Positions 17,101 to 24,936 of a stretch of DNA of 48,547 nucleotides are shown one piece after another. The DNA is from Chlorobium sp. N1. GTDB taxonomy: Bacteria > Bacteroidota > Chlorobiia > Chlorobiales > Chlorobiaceae. A program made the translations under genes and the position numbers. The stretch's first letter is position 1. Every line of letters starts with the position of its first letter. The stretch is from positions 1-48,547 of the forward strand of contig NZ_SJPA01000010.1 of NCBI RefSeq assembly GCF_004332115.1, read 5' to 3'. The notes beneath the pieces were generated by a model, which was given only the letters and a program-made list of their open reading frames with translations, made no database searches and had not been told where the DNA came from.

Positions 17101-19232
17101 AGACAAGCCCGCCCACCACCGGAGCGCGCCCCCTCCTCCTGCGCCCCCTCCCGAAGCGCCTCCTCCTCGGGCTCACCCTCGCCGTCGCGGCCGCGACCCT
17201 CTACCTCGGCGCCTCGTTCGCCCTCCTGCTGCATACCAACCACAAGACGATCGAGGCGAGGGCCGTCAACGGCACCATGGCCGACGCGCGCCGCATCGAA
17301 TCCTACGCGCGGGAGGTCGAGCGCTACACGGCGGAGCTGCAAGAGGCGCTCGAGGCCTCGCCCTTCGACGAACGCCGGTTCGTCGAACTCGTCTACCGCC
17401 GCGAGGCCGACAGCCCCTGGAAGGTATCGCTCGAGCTCTGCCTCGTCGATTCGGCCTCGGGGCTCCGGCGCGCCCTCGAACACAAGGAGCTCGAACCGGT
17501 CTTCAGGCGCCTCCGGCTCACCCTCACCGAACGGGCCCGGCCCGCAGAGACGCCAAAAGCGGCGCCGGCAGCGGGATGGCAGCCCGCCCGCTGGGACGGC
17601 CGAAAGCACGCCATGACGGCCGCCTACCTGCTGCCGATCGCGCCGAAGGAGGAACAACCGATCGGCTGGATCCAGGCCGGGGTCCAGATGGAGCAGCTCA
17701 CAAGCCTCCTCAACCGCCGCGACATGGGAAGCTACGGCTACCGCTTCATCGCCGAGCGCGAAGGCGCGCTCATCGCCCACCCCTCCCGGGAGCTGCTGGT
17801 CCGGGGGTTCAACATCCTCCGGCACGCAGCCGCCGCCTACTCGGCCGGCAACGCCGCCGCCGTCGCGGCCGCCTTCAGGAACGGCGAGCCGACGACCGTG
17901 CTGGAGCCCAACGAGCTCTCCCGGCAGCCCTCCCTCGTCCGGTTCGAGCCGGTGGCCCGGACCGGATGGATGAGCGGCGTGACACTCGTCACCGGCGAGC
18001 TCTCCGTTTCCGACGCCGTGCTCAAGCGGCGCAGCCTGCAGCTGCTGAGCGCCGCCGTCGCCCTCCTCCTCCTCTCGGGACTGACCCTCTTCCTCTTCAG
18101 CCGCTCCGGACCCTCCCTTTCCGGGATACGCCGCCTCTCCCTCCTCTCGACCGCGCTCCTGCTTGCCGGCCTGTTGGCCCTCTGGACCCTGCAGGTCGCC
18201 CGGGGCAAGCCCTCGCCCTACGCCGAGGGGTGCATCACCACGACGCTCCAGGTCGAGCGCCACCTCGAAGCGGAACGCCGGCAGGCCCGCAGAAGCGGAG
18301 CCCCCGAGCCGCAGGCGATCGAGACCGGGATCCTGCTCCGCTCGGCCCGCCTCGACGAGGCCAGCCAGACGGCCGACCTCTCCGGCATCCTCTGGCAGCG
18401 GATACCGGACGGAACGGATCCGGCCCTCGCCGAAGGGCTGCGCTTCCCCGACCAGATCGAGACCCGGCTGCAGGAGGAGTACCGGATCAGGGAGGGGGGC
18501 CACACCGTCGTCGGCCGCTCCTTCACCACCCGGATCCGCCAGGACTTCAAAACCAGCCTCTACCCCTTCGACCGGCTCGACATCACGCTGAGGATCCGAC
18601 CCCCGAAGGATTTCTCGCCCGTCCTCTTCATCCCCGACCTGGCGGCCTACAAACTCCTCTCCCCCTCGGCCCGCACCCTCGTGGCCGACAACTTCTCCGT
18701 ACCGGGATGGCGCATCGACGACACCTACTTCACCCTCAGCCGCCACACCTACGGCATCGACTACGGCCAGCGACTGGCCGACGGCGACCGCTACCTCAAG
18801 GACCTGGTCCTCAACGTCTCCATGGGACGCGACTGGGTCGGCACCTTCGTCTCCGTTTTGATCCCGGTCTTCGTCATCCTGACCATCCTCTACTCCGGCA
18901 TCCGCATGATCACCAACGACGCCGAAGGGCGCAAACGCTTCAACTTCGACGCCATGCGCACCTCCGTCATCGGCGCCACCCTCACCCTCTTCCTCATCTT
19001 CGCCGTCAAAAACGCCCGCGGCGAGGTGGTGGCCGAGGACATCCTCTACGTCGAGAAGATCTACTTCATGATCTACTTCGCCATCCTGGCCAACATCTTC
19101 ATCGCCATCGCCCTCACCGAAGAGCACCGCTTCCCGCTCTTCGCCTACCGCAACGGGCTCATCTTCCGCTACCTCTACTGGCCCTTCTACATCGGCCTCC
19201 TCTACCTCATCACCCTCACCAGCTTCTCCTGA
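17097..19232 (+). CDS. Cache sensor fused to a pentameric ligand-gated ion channel-like domain
   Basis: 711 residues from the GTG at 17097, chosen because of the strong GGAGGGAGGGGGAAGGA upstream and the GTGA overlap with the preceding stop. Layout: membrane helix at about 21-46; periplasmic Cache-like domain at about 50-300 (GYRFIAEREGALIAHPSRE); two helices at about 313-335 and 346-367 joined by a short loop; a second periplasmic domain at about 375-578; then four helices at about 580-602, 619-637, 653-673 and 688-709. The second domain follows the Cys-loop receptor plan without cysteines: TGILLRSARLDEASQTADL matches the beta1-beta2 region, SLYPFDRLDITLRI is the canonical F/YPFD loop, and WVGTFVSVLIPVFVI is an M1 with its proline. 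The four-helix end and FMIY in M3 fit GLIC/ELIC-like channels. I infer a ligand-gated channel with an added sensory module. A structural prediction is needed to prove it. Confidence 0.65.
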   Translation: MKTSPPTTGARPLLLRPLPKRLLLGLTLAVAAATLYLGASFALLLHTNHKTIEARAVNGTMADARRIESYAREVERYTAELQEALEASPFDERRFVELVYRREADSPWKVSLELCLVDSASGLRRALEHKELEPVFRRLRLTLTERARPAETPKAAPAAGWQPARWDGRKHAMTAAYLLPIAPKEEQPIGWIQAGVQMEQLTSLLNRRDMGSYGYRFIAEREGALIAHPSRELLVRGFNILRHAAAAYSAGNAAAVAAAFRNGEPTTVLEPNELSRQPSLVRFEPVARTGWMSGVTLVTGELSVSDAVLKRRSLQLLSAAVALLLLSGLTLFLFSRSGPSLSGIRRLSLLSTALLLAGLLALWTLQVARGKPSPYAEGCITTTLQVERHLEAERRQARRSGAPEPQAIETGILLRSARLDEASQTADLSGILWQRIPDGTDPALAEGLRFPDQIETRLQEEYRIREGGHTVVGRSFTTRIRQDFKTSLYPFDRLDITLRIRPPKDFSPVLFIPDLAAYKLLSPSARTLVADNFSVPGWRIDDTYFTLSRHTYGIDYGQRLADGDRYLKDLVLNVSMGRDWVGTFVSVLIPVFVILTILYSGIRMITNDAEGRKRFNFDAMRTSVIGATLTLFLIFAVKNARGEVVAEDILYVEKIYFMIYFAILANIFIAIALTEEHRFPLFAYRNGLIFRYLYWPFYIGLLYLITLTSFS

Positions 19233-19603
19233 CCATTCCCCCCCAACGAGCATTCCCCCCCAACGACGGCCATGGACCAGCCCCCCCACGCATGAAGAGG
19301 GCGAGCCGGAAGCGGCGCACGGCGCCGGAGCCCCGAGGGCCGGAACGCCAACGGGCGCCGAGAAGCGGCTACACGGAGAGCGGGAGCAGAAGCAGGAGAA
19401 CGAGAGCAGAGGGAAGAACAAGGGAACGGGGAGGGAAGGAAGAACGGAGAGAAAAAAAACGACAGGCGCGCTGAAGAACAGACCCTCTCTTCAACACATG
19501 CCGCTACAGGCGCCCGCGTTCCGGCGCGTTCGGCAACCACCCCACGCAACCCCCTCCGCACCCCCTTTGCCCCCCCTCAGGGCGTTTCGCATCCGCTTTT
19601 ATT
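19233..19603. other. Intergenic, low-complexity, no gene recognised
   Basis: 371 bases of GC-rich and purine-rich low-complexity sequence downstream of the channel gene. It begins with two copies of CATTCCCCCCCAACGA (about 19235-19268). I see no coding region, and no terminator hairpin with a T-run. Confidence 0.5.
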
Positions 19604-19732
19604 GACGAAAAGAGTGACGAAAAGAGTGACGAAAAGAGTGACGAAAAGAGTGACGAAAAGAGTGACGAAAAGAGTGACGAAAAGAGTGACGAAAAGAGTG
19701 ACGAAAAGAGTGACGAAAAGAGTGACGAAAAG
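19604..19732. repeat. 12-bp tandem repeat, ten full copies plus a partial
   Basis: Perfect head-to-tail copies of GACGAAAAGAGT start at 19604 and recur every 12 bases through 19712. A truncated eleventh copy (GACGAAAAG) begins at 19724. All copies are identical, suggesting recent expansion or active homogenisation. It lies 38 bases past the stop of the PEP-CTERM gene. Because 12 is a multiple of three, frames through it stay open (for example VTKR repeats), but nothing suggests that it is translated. Confidence 0.97.
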
Positions 19733-19770
19733 GCGAAAGGAACAAGAGCGACCGAAGCTCTCAACGCCGC

Positions 19771-20448
19771 TCAAGAGCCCCGCGCCGGCTCCGCCATCCG
19801 GCCCCGCCGCCCGAGGGCGAAGAGGGCAAGCCCCCCAACCCCCAAAAGGAGCAGCGGAGCGGGCTCCGGCACGGGAGAGGGCTCGCCCTCGATGCTGAGC
19901 GCGAACAGGACGCCGGGCGACGTCGGATCATATGAGGATGAGGAGTCGAAGAAGGTGAGCGACTGCGCGCTCGTGCCGGTGATGGCGTAGGTGGTGCTAT
20001 AGACACCCGACCCCACCACCGTCACCTCGCCCACCGCCGCGAGCCCCTCTGTATTCGAGAGCGTAGCGCTCGAGGAGAGGACGGTGAGGGTATAGGTTCC
20101 GGCGGCGTCCAGGTTGGTAAACGAGACGGTGTTCCGGGCGTCGTCGAGGATGCCCGTGGCGAAAATCCCGCCGGCAGACTGCATGTCGGGCGTCGAGATA
20201 TTGAAATAGTCGTCCGCAACCGCCCTTCCGAGGACGTAGTCGAAACCCGACGCACTGTACAGGGCGGTACCGGGACCCTGGACCATCGAGCCCGCCGCCC
20301 AGTCCATACCGAAGTAGGCGTCGTCGCCGCCGGCGACGGGCCCGCCGCCGAGGTTGATGTAGGCGACCGCAGCCAGAAGGGCCGGACGCGGGGCAAGGAG
20401 AAGCAGCGCCGAAAGCGCCAGCAGCCTGATCGTTTTGGAGATCGTCAT
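19771..20448 (-). CDS. PEP-CTERM sorting domain protein
   Basis: 225 residues from the ATG at 20448, which is preceded by GGGAGGATAGG and begins a clear signal peptide (MTISKTIRLLALSALLLLAP). The frame open to 20541 adds a non-signal leader and is not used. The middle is a Ser/Thr/Gly-rich secreted beta domain with no family I recognise. The C-terminus has the tripartite PEP-CTERM signal: VPEPAP, a hydrophobic helix LLLLGVGGLALFALG and a basic RRGR tail. Such proteins are cut or anchored by exosortase and are associated with exopolysaccharide. No exosortase (epsH) is in the window. It is the first of three PEP-CTERM genes bordering the prophage modules. Confidence 0.88.
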   Translation of the reverse strand: MTISKTIRLLALSALLLLAPRPALLAAVAYINLGGGPVAGGDDAYFGMDWAAGSMVQGPGTALYSASGFDYVLGRAVADDYFNISTPDMQSAGGIFATGILDDARNTVSFTNLDAAGTYTLTVLSSSATLSNTEGLAAVGEVTVVGSGVYSTTYAITGTSAQSLTFFDSSSSYDPTSPGVLFALSIEGEPSPVPEPAPLLLLGVGGLALFALGRRGRMAEPARGS

Positions 20449-20609
20449 CCTATCCTCCCGTACTGTGGTTGGGAGGGGCCGCCGGCAAGAACGCCGCACC
20501 GCCCCACACAAAAACACACGAATGCATACGGGAACATACAAAAATTATGCGCCACCGCAAACCCCGACGCCCGAGCCCGTGCCGGGCACGCGCGTATCGC
20601 CCGGAGAAG

Positions 20610-20879
20610 CTACACCCTGTACAGCGGCCCCTCCACCACCGCCCGCTCCAGCTCCTCAAGACTGTTCCCGTACACCCGCCCCATTCCGAGCACATCCGCA
20701 TAGAGCCGCCCGCGGCGGCTGTGCGTGCACCGGCCGATGATGCAGGTCCTGCCGGCCAGCAGCTTCTGCTCCACCATCCTCGAGGCCTTCTGGAGGGAGC
20801 GCTCCTCCCCGTCTTCCGGCAGCCGCGCCGGCGCCACGGCGGCTCTGAGCGGGGGGCGGTGGATTCCGGGCTGGCTCAT
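20610..20879 (-). CDS. Small prophage protein of unknown function
   Basis: 89 residues; the last gene of the leftward early prophage module. The N-terminal 30 residues are Pro/Arg-rich and may be untranslated. The conserved-looking part starts at about MVEQKLLAGRTCIIGRC and ends GPLYRV. Two Cys (TCIIGRC) sit close together but do not make a recognisable zinc finger. The start is uncertain: neither ATG 20879 nor the internal ATG near 20777 has a good ribosome site. Placement, strand and spacing relative to the next gene support it as real. Confidence 0.5.
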   Translation of the reverse strand: MSQPGIHRPPLRAAVAPARLPEDGEERSLQKASRMVEQKLLAGRTCIIGRCTHSRRGRLYADVLGMGRVYGNSLEELERAVVEGPLYRV

Positions 20880-20908
20880 ACGCTTCGGGCTCTGGGGTTG
20901 GATTGATG

Positions 20909-21421
20909 CTACCGGCCGCCGAGCTTCCGGTAAGCCTTTTCAACAAGGGCGTTCCAGCTCTCCTCCTCGCTCATGCCCTCGTACTCGCTCATGTCGACGG
21001 GTTCGAGCTCGAGCGGCGCCCTCTCTTCGGCGGCCCGCCTACCGACCCCCTCGCGCTGCACCTCCCGCACCGTGCGGATGATGGCCGCCTCGTCGGGCAG
21101 CGGCATATAGGTCGTTCCCGAAAACTCCCCCTGCCGCAGCCGGCGCGCCACCACGACGAGATCCGAGCGGTTGATCCCCGTCCCCCTGACCGCCCCCACG
21201 AGCCCATCGAGATGCTCTCTCGTGCGTTCGGCGACGGCGGAGGCGTAGAAGCGCGCCATCACCTCGCTGTACCACTTCCCCTTCGAGCGCTGCACCTCGG
21301 CGAGCATCTCCATGACCTCACCCTGCGAGGCCCGCTCATCCCATTCCCTTCGCGCGATCTGCGATTGCCTGCATGAGCGCTGCGTGGTCGCTCTTTGCAG
21401 GCCCCTCTGCTCCTCTGCCAT
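20909..21421 (-). CDS. Prophage early-region protein, paralogue of the gene at 40412-40690
   Basis: 170 residues from the ATG at 21421, which has a strong GGAGGGAGG five bases upstream. This start overlaps the preceding gene by 86 bases. A start at 21313 would avoid the overlap but has a poor ribosome site. The C-terminal 90 residues (LRQGEFSGTTYMPLPDEAAI ... VDMSEYEGMSEEESWNAL) closely match the protein at 40412-40690, on the far side of the prophage. No domain is recognised. Position in the replication module suggests a role in phage DNA metabolism, but this is only context. Confidence 0.65.
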   Translation of the reverse strand: MAEEQRGLQRATTQRSCRQSQIARREWDERASQGEVMEMLAEVQRSKGKWYSEVMARFYASAVAERTREHLDGLVGAVRGTGINRSDLVVVARRLRQGEFSGTTYMPLPDEAAIIRTVREVQREGVGRRAAEERAPLELEPVDMSEYEGMSEEESWNALVEKAYRKLGGR

Positions 21422-22157
21422 GACTGCCTCCCTCCAGGTTTGGTTGCTGGTTGCGGCTGAAGTACCAGGTGAAGCCCTGGTAGCCGTTGGCAAGGGTCTG
21501 GCGCAGCGCCTCACCGGCGCATTCCTCGCTCCCCCCGCTCATCTCATGGAGCTGGCGGAGGGCGACGTTCTGGACCCTGGCGTTCCGGTACGGACGGCTC
21601 TTGTTGGCGGCGTAGAACGCCCACACCCCATGCATGAACCCCTCCGAAAACCCCGGATTCAAGAGCCCCTCCGCTTCGCCCTTCCCCAGGGACTCTTCGT
21701 TCTTTTCATTCTTTCCCTTCTTGGATGCTGCCCTTTGCCTGCCCTCTTTCGGCCCATCCTCCTTCCCCTCCGCCCGCCTTCCGGCCTGCCGTTTCGGCTC
21801 TACTCCGCCCTGAAAGAAGCTGTAGTTGGTGATGGTTATCACCCGGTAGCGGTTTGTCGAACGGTTTGTCACTTCGCCTGTCGAAACGAGGTGCTCGAGC
21901 GCGACGCGTACCCTCTTCACCGAAAGCCTCAGCTCGCCCGAGAGCTGCTCGAGCCCCGTCAGCACCTGGCCGCGGCGGACACGCTGTCCGCGCCACCGGG
22001 TGTCGGCATGGTTGGCCATGAGCAGCAGGTGCACGAACAGCCGGAAGGTGTTGGCGTCGGTATACCACTCCCACTGCGCCAGCTGCCGGTGGAGCTTCAC
22101 CCATCCGCCGGAGCCCTCCGCCGCCCCGCTGCCGCCGACGGCCTCCCCCGCCCTCAT
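21336..22157 (-). CDS. Phage replication initiation-like protein (winged-helix N-terminus)
   Basis: 273 residues from the ATG at 22157: AGGAGG lies four bases upstream, and the ATG overlaps the preceding stop (ATGA). The N-terminus WVKLHRQLAQWEWYTDANTFRLFVHLLLMANH, followed by a winged-helix segment (QLSGELRLSVKRVRVALEHL) and RVITITNYSFFQ, is the typical head of phage replisome-organiser/DnaD-like proteins. A Lys/Glu-rich linker follows, then a C-terminal region with MHGVWAFYAANKSRPYRNARVQ and YQGFTWYFSRNQQPNLEGG resembling the DnaD-like/primosomal tail. It likely loads the host helicase at the phage origin. Family assignment is by pattern rather than catalytic residues. Confidence 0.65.
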   Translation of the reverse strand: MRAGEAVGGSGAAEGSGGWVKLHRQLAQWEWYTDANTFRLFVHLLLMANHADTRWRGQRVRRGQVLTGLEQLSGELRLSVKRVRVALEHLVSTGEVTNRSTNRYRVITITNYSFFQGGVEPKRQAGRRAEGKEDGPKEGRQRAASKKGKNEKNEESLGKGEAEGLLNPGFSEGFMHGVWAFYAANKSRPYRNARVQNVALRQLHEMSGGSEECAGEALRQTLANGYQGFTWYFSRNQQPNLEGGSHGRGAEGPAKSDHAALMQAIADRAKGMG

Positions 22158-22456
22158 CGACCCTCCTTTCGATCCTCTTTGGCATCGGCCCACTCGAAAA
22201 AGCGCCTGAAGACGCCCGCACGGGTGCTGTCGATGAATCCGGCCCCCTTACCGATCACATCGATGCAGTGCCGGTTCCGACAGCTCTCGTAGACGATGAA
22301 CTCCCCCCTCCTCCTGAGCAGCTCCTGCTCATCGAGATGGAGCTGCTGCGAAAAGCCGTGGCCGAACCCCCGGCACTCCGTCCAATACTCGGGCCGGCTC
22401 TCCAGGGGCCTCGTCGACATCTGGACATAGCTTCCGTTTCCTCTTTTGATCAACAT
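22154..22456 (-). CDS. Small prophage protein, unknown
   Basis: 100 residues, ending with a 4-base overlap into the replication gene. It has charged and aromatic segments (FGHGFSQQLHLDEQELLRRRGEFIVYESCRNRHCIDVIGKGAGFID) and no recognisable domain. Two Cys (SCRNRHC) could be part of a metal site, but there is no second pair. No ribosome site is obvious before the ATG at 22456; MSTRPLESRP, 12 codons later, is an alternative start. Confidence 0.5.
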   Translation of the reverse strand: MLIKRGNGSYVQMSTRPLESRPEYWTECRGFGHGFSQQLHLDEQELLRRRGEFIVYESCRNRHCIDVIGKGAGFIDSTRAGVFRRFFEWADAKEDRKEGR

Positions 22457-22503
22457 AGGCGACAGGGTTTGGTTGTGAGATACGTATGCGGGGAACAGCG
22501 GCC

Positions 22504-22755
22504 TCAGCGTTCGCCGAGCCGGGCGGCGTAGCGCCGCCTTGCGCTCTGCTCGGCGTGCTGCATGAGGCGCTTGAAGGTCTTTTCGATCATGGCGACCGAA
22601 TCGGCCACATCCGGCGGCACGGCGGCCTCGGACTGGATTCTGACATAGTCGGCAAACTCCTTTCTGAGGAGATCGAGGCGCCGCATGGTTGCAGCATGCT
22701 CCCGCTCGAGCGCCTCACGTGAGGGAGCACCCCCCGTAATCCGCTCTTCGTTCAC
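22504..22755 (-). CDS. Small coiled-coil prophage protein
   Basis: 83 residues. Largely helical and heptad-like (ALEREHAATMRRLDLLRKEFADYV, then a second helix MIEKTFKRLMQHAEQ), with no Cys. Its ATG overlaps the stop of the ATPase gene by 4 bases (ATGA), so it is co-translated with it. It may be an accessory subunit of the ATPase; this is context only. Confidence 0.55.
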   Translation of the reverse strand: MNEERITGGAPSREALEREHAATMRRLDLLRKEFADYVRIQSEAAVPPDVADSVAMIEKTFKRLMQHAEQSARRRYAARLGER

Positions 22756-24167
22756 TCCGGCTCCTCCTTCATGCTGAACTCCCGGCCCGCCCTGTCGGCG
22801 ACGGGCCTGGTCTCCGGGCCGGCCTCCAGCCTTGCGCCGGTGCCGGCGTCGCTCCAGGGGACCATGGCGCCGCCCGGCGAAGGGACGAGGGTTTCGCCGG
22901 TTTCGGCCATCGAGTCGTCACGGGCGAGTTCGGCTTCGATGCCCGAGATCTCCCTGTCGAGCTCCGCGATCCCACGCTCCCTGGCGCGCGGCTGAAGCTC
23001 GCAGGGCGGCACCGGAGCCGCGCTGCGCGCTTCAGCCTCCTGCATGCGGCGCCTGCCGGACTCGATCTTCTCACAGAGGACGGCCAGCGTCGCCTCCTGC
23101 CGCGCCTTCTCTTTGGCACTGGCAGCGACACCGGCCTCGATCGCTTTGAGCCTCCTGGCCTTCTCCTGGCTGAAGCACCGGCGAAGTTCCCCGGCCGGGA
23201 GTTCCCGGCCGCAGAAGGGGCAGGATCCTTCATCGTATACCGCGGCCTGCTCACGGCTCCATTTTGCCCGCAGCCCTTCGATCTCCTCCTGAAGGGTACC
23301 GACGGCACTAGCGGCATAGTCCGCGGCGGCCGTGGCGTCCTCAATCACACGCCGGAAGGCCTCGACCTCGGCACGTGCGGCATCCTTTTGCCGGGCGCTC
23401 CTCTGCAGTGCATCTTCCCGCTGCAGGCTCCCGCTGCGGAGGCCCTCCTTCAGCTCCGTGATCTTCGCCCCGATATCGGCCGTATCGCCCGAGAGGATTG
23501 CCGCCCGCCCTCTCTTCATCCGCTCGTCGAGGGTGTGGCCGTCGAAGACGGCCTCGACCTCCCCGAACCCCTCCCCGAGACCCTCCCCGAGATTTTCATG
23601 GGCGTCGACGACCTCCTGGCCGCTCACCTCGCCGCCGATGTCGAGCAGCAGGCGGCGCCGCTGCGGCCATTTGAGAGCATTGGAATACGAAGTGCCATAC
23701 GAAGCGCTCGTGATGAGCCTGAGCTGCTCTTCGGGACAGAGCGCCCGGACGGCTTCGTCGTATTCGGCCTTCGTCCTCGGGACGCCGTCGATATGGTAGA
23801 GGGTTTCATGACCGATGCATTCCGGCGCGGCGGCCCCCTTCTTCCTGCTCCACCGCTCGTTCAGGCTCTTCTTGAGCGTCGTGGCCGCACCCCCGACACA
23901 AAGGGTCGCCTCGACCGAGTGCTCGAGACCGTGCAGCGCCTCGTTGCCGGCCTCGAGCGTCTGTAACGAGAAGACCTGCTCCCCCGCCTGGCTCTTGTCG
24001 AAAAGCAGCCAGCCGAGGGCGTCGGCCACCGTGCTTTTGCCGGTGCCGGTGCCGCCCCGTATGGCGGCACCCCTGCCCTCGGGCGTGATGCCGAAGGCCT
24101 CGATGCCCGTAGAGTTCCTGAGGCTGATCCGCTCGAGGCGGATATGGCGCTGCGCCGAGTCGTTCAT
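22752..24167 (-). CDS. Phage SbcC/RecF-like ATPase, short form with CxxC hook but no visible Walker B
   Basis: 471 residues from the ATG at 24167, which overlaps the stop of the 53-residue gene upstream (ATGA). The N-terminal ATPase lobe has Walker A GGTGTGKSTVADALGW at about 38-53 and a Q-loop-like YGTSYSNALKWPQRRRLLLDIGGE stretch. It is followed by coiled coil with a zinc-hook-like CPFCGREL near residue 316, and more coiled coil. SbcC/Rad50 relatives return to an ABC signature and Walker B at the C-terminus. Here the chain ends in a Ser/Pro/Gly-rich tail with neither. Either it is a phage-specific short family or the C-terminal lobe has been lost. Likely role: DNA end processing or recombination during phage replication. 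Confidence 0.65.
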   Translation of the reverse strand: MNDSAQRHIRLERISLRNSTGIEAFGITPEGRGAAIRGGTGTGKSTVADALGWLLFDKSQAGEQVFSLQTLEAGNEALHGLEHSVEATLCVGGAATTLKKSLNERWSRKKGAAAPECIGHETLYHIDGVPRTKAEYDEAVRALCPEEQLRLITSASYGTSYSNALKWPQRRRLLLDIGGEVSGQEVVDAHENLGEGLGEGFGEVEAVFDGHTLDERMKRGRAAILSGDTADIGAKITELKEGLRSGSLQREDALQRSARQKDAARAEVEAFRRVIEDATAAADYAASAVGTLQEEIEGLRAKWSREQAAVYDEGSCPFCGRELPAGELRRCFSQEKARRLKAIEAGVAASAKEKARQEATLAVLCEKIESGRRRMQEAEARSAAPVPPCELQPRARERGIAELDREISGIEAELARDDSMAETGETLVPSPGGAMVPWSDAGTGARLEAGPETRPVADRAGREFSMKEEPE

Positions 24168-24325
24168 ACGTCGTTGTTGAGTGTGCTGCATTGGATGACG
24201 AGCAGGATCGCCGACGCCCAGAACCCGGCCTCGGCACACCATGCCCCGCCGCCACCTGCCGAGATGCCGAAGAGGATCACGATGGCCTGCGTCAGCATGG
24301 TTTGCGTGAACCGGCGCGCCCTCAC
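24164..24325 (-). CDS. Small membrane protein, 53 residues, in the early prophage operon
   Basis: Translation from the GTG at 24325, which overlaps the stop of the upstream gene as GTGA, gives 53 residues. The gene ends at TGA 24164-24166, overlapping the ATPase ATG. A hydrophobic segment (LTQAIVILFGISAGGGGAW) and a second one (FWASAILLVIQC) suggest two short membrane helices. Perfect 4-base overlaps at both ends argue that it is a real link in the operon. The function is unknown. Confidence 0.55.
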   Translation of the reverse strand: MRARRFTQTMLTQAIVILFGISAGGGGAWCAEAGFWASAILLVIQCSTLNNDV

Positions 24326-24558
24326 CGGCGCGCCGCCTCTTCGAGGCCGAGTATGTGGACGTTGGCGCTGATACCCGACTCGCCGGCCGTCACGCTGACC
24401 ATCACGGGGTCGAGCCCCTGCACTTTGAGATAGAGCATCCAGGCCTCGGCGATGGCGTCCTGCGAGAGCTGCATCTGCAGCACGATCTCCCGGCAGGGTG
24501 TTGCCGGCACCCGAGTCTCCATGTTTTTTTCTGTCGCTGCTGCCATTGTCATGCTCAT
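24322..24558 (-). CDS. Small prophage early protein, first gene of the leftward early operon
   Basis: 78 residues from the ATG at 24558, which has AGGAGG five bases upstream. The frame extends six codons further, to 24576, with no such site. A polar N-terminus is followed by LQMQLSQDAIAEAWMLYLKV and an alternating strand-like end (VSVTAGESGISANVHILGL). No family is recognised. As the first gene after the divergent promoter region it may be expressed immediately on induction. Confidence 0.55.
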   Translation of the reverse strand: MSMTMAAATEKNMETRVPATPCREIVLQMQLSQDAIAEAWMLYLKVQGLDPVMVSVTAGESGISANVHILGLEEAARR

Positions 24559-24936
24559 CCTTCCCTCCTGTTGCACCCCGGTTCCCGGCGTGTTGCAGCG
24601 AGCCCTCCGCCCTGCCCGCTTGTGACGAATGCTATCGAGATTACGGCCTGCTCATTGCCGCCGAGGAACGCTGCGACCCGTTCGTCGGCCCCGTTCCCCC
24701 TCGGCCGTCGTGCCGGCCATGACCGCTTCTCTCCTCATACCTCCTGCCCTATCGGGCTGTTATCCGGCCAAGCAGCTCCTCGCGCTCCCGCCGCGCAGCT
24801 GCCGACGATGGTCGCCGGCTGTCCCCATTTTTTCCTCTGTTTGCACATTCCGCTATGAATTCTCCTTCCTTCTTTGGATATTCTGCGTAGAAATTGGATT
24901 ACATACAAGAAAACAACAACCTATTTTTACGGCACA
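24559..24936. promoter_or_regulatory. Divergent control region between repressor and early operon
   Basis: 378 bases separate the leftward early genes from the rightward repressor, the arrangement of a lambda-like immunity region. The part nearest the repressor (24850-24930) is much more AT-rich than its surroundings. A possible rightward promoter is TTGGAT near 24875 with TACATA near 24902, but spacing and match are imperfect. No operator repeats stood out. No cro-like gene with a good ribosome site is visible on the minus strand. Confidence 0.4.

Noticed and set aside
16983-19421. 812-codon open frame on the minus strand opposite the sensor operon
   Set aside because: It is an antisense shadow created by high GC at third positions. 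Its protein is mostly Gly/Asp/Glu/Val without domains, whereas the plus strand has membrane helices, motifs and ribosome sites.
17576-19474. 632-codon plus-strand frame overlapping the channel gene
   Set aside because: Arg/Pro/His-rich alternate-frame translation of the channel gene; no start context and no motifs.
19604-19732. CRISPR array
   Set aside because: The 12-bp units are contiguous with no spacers and no cas genes nearby; it is a simple tandem repeat.
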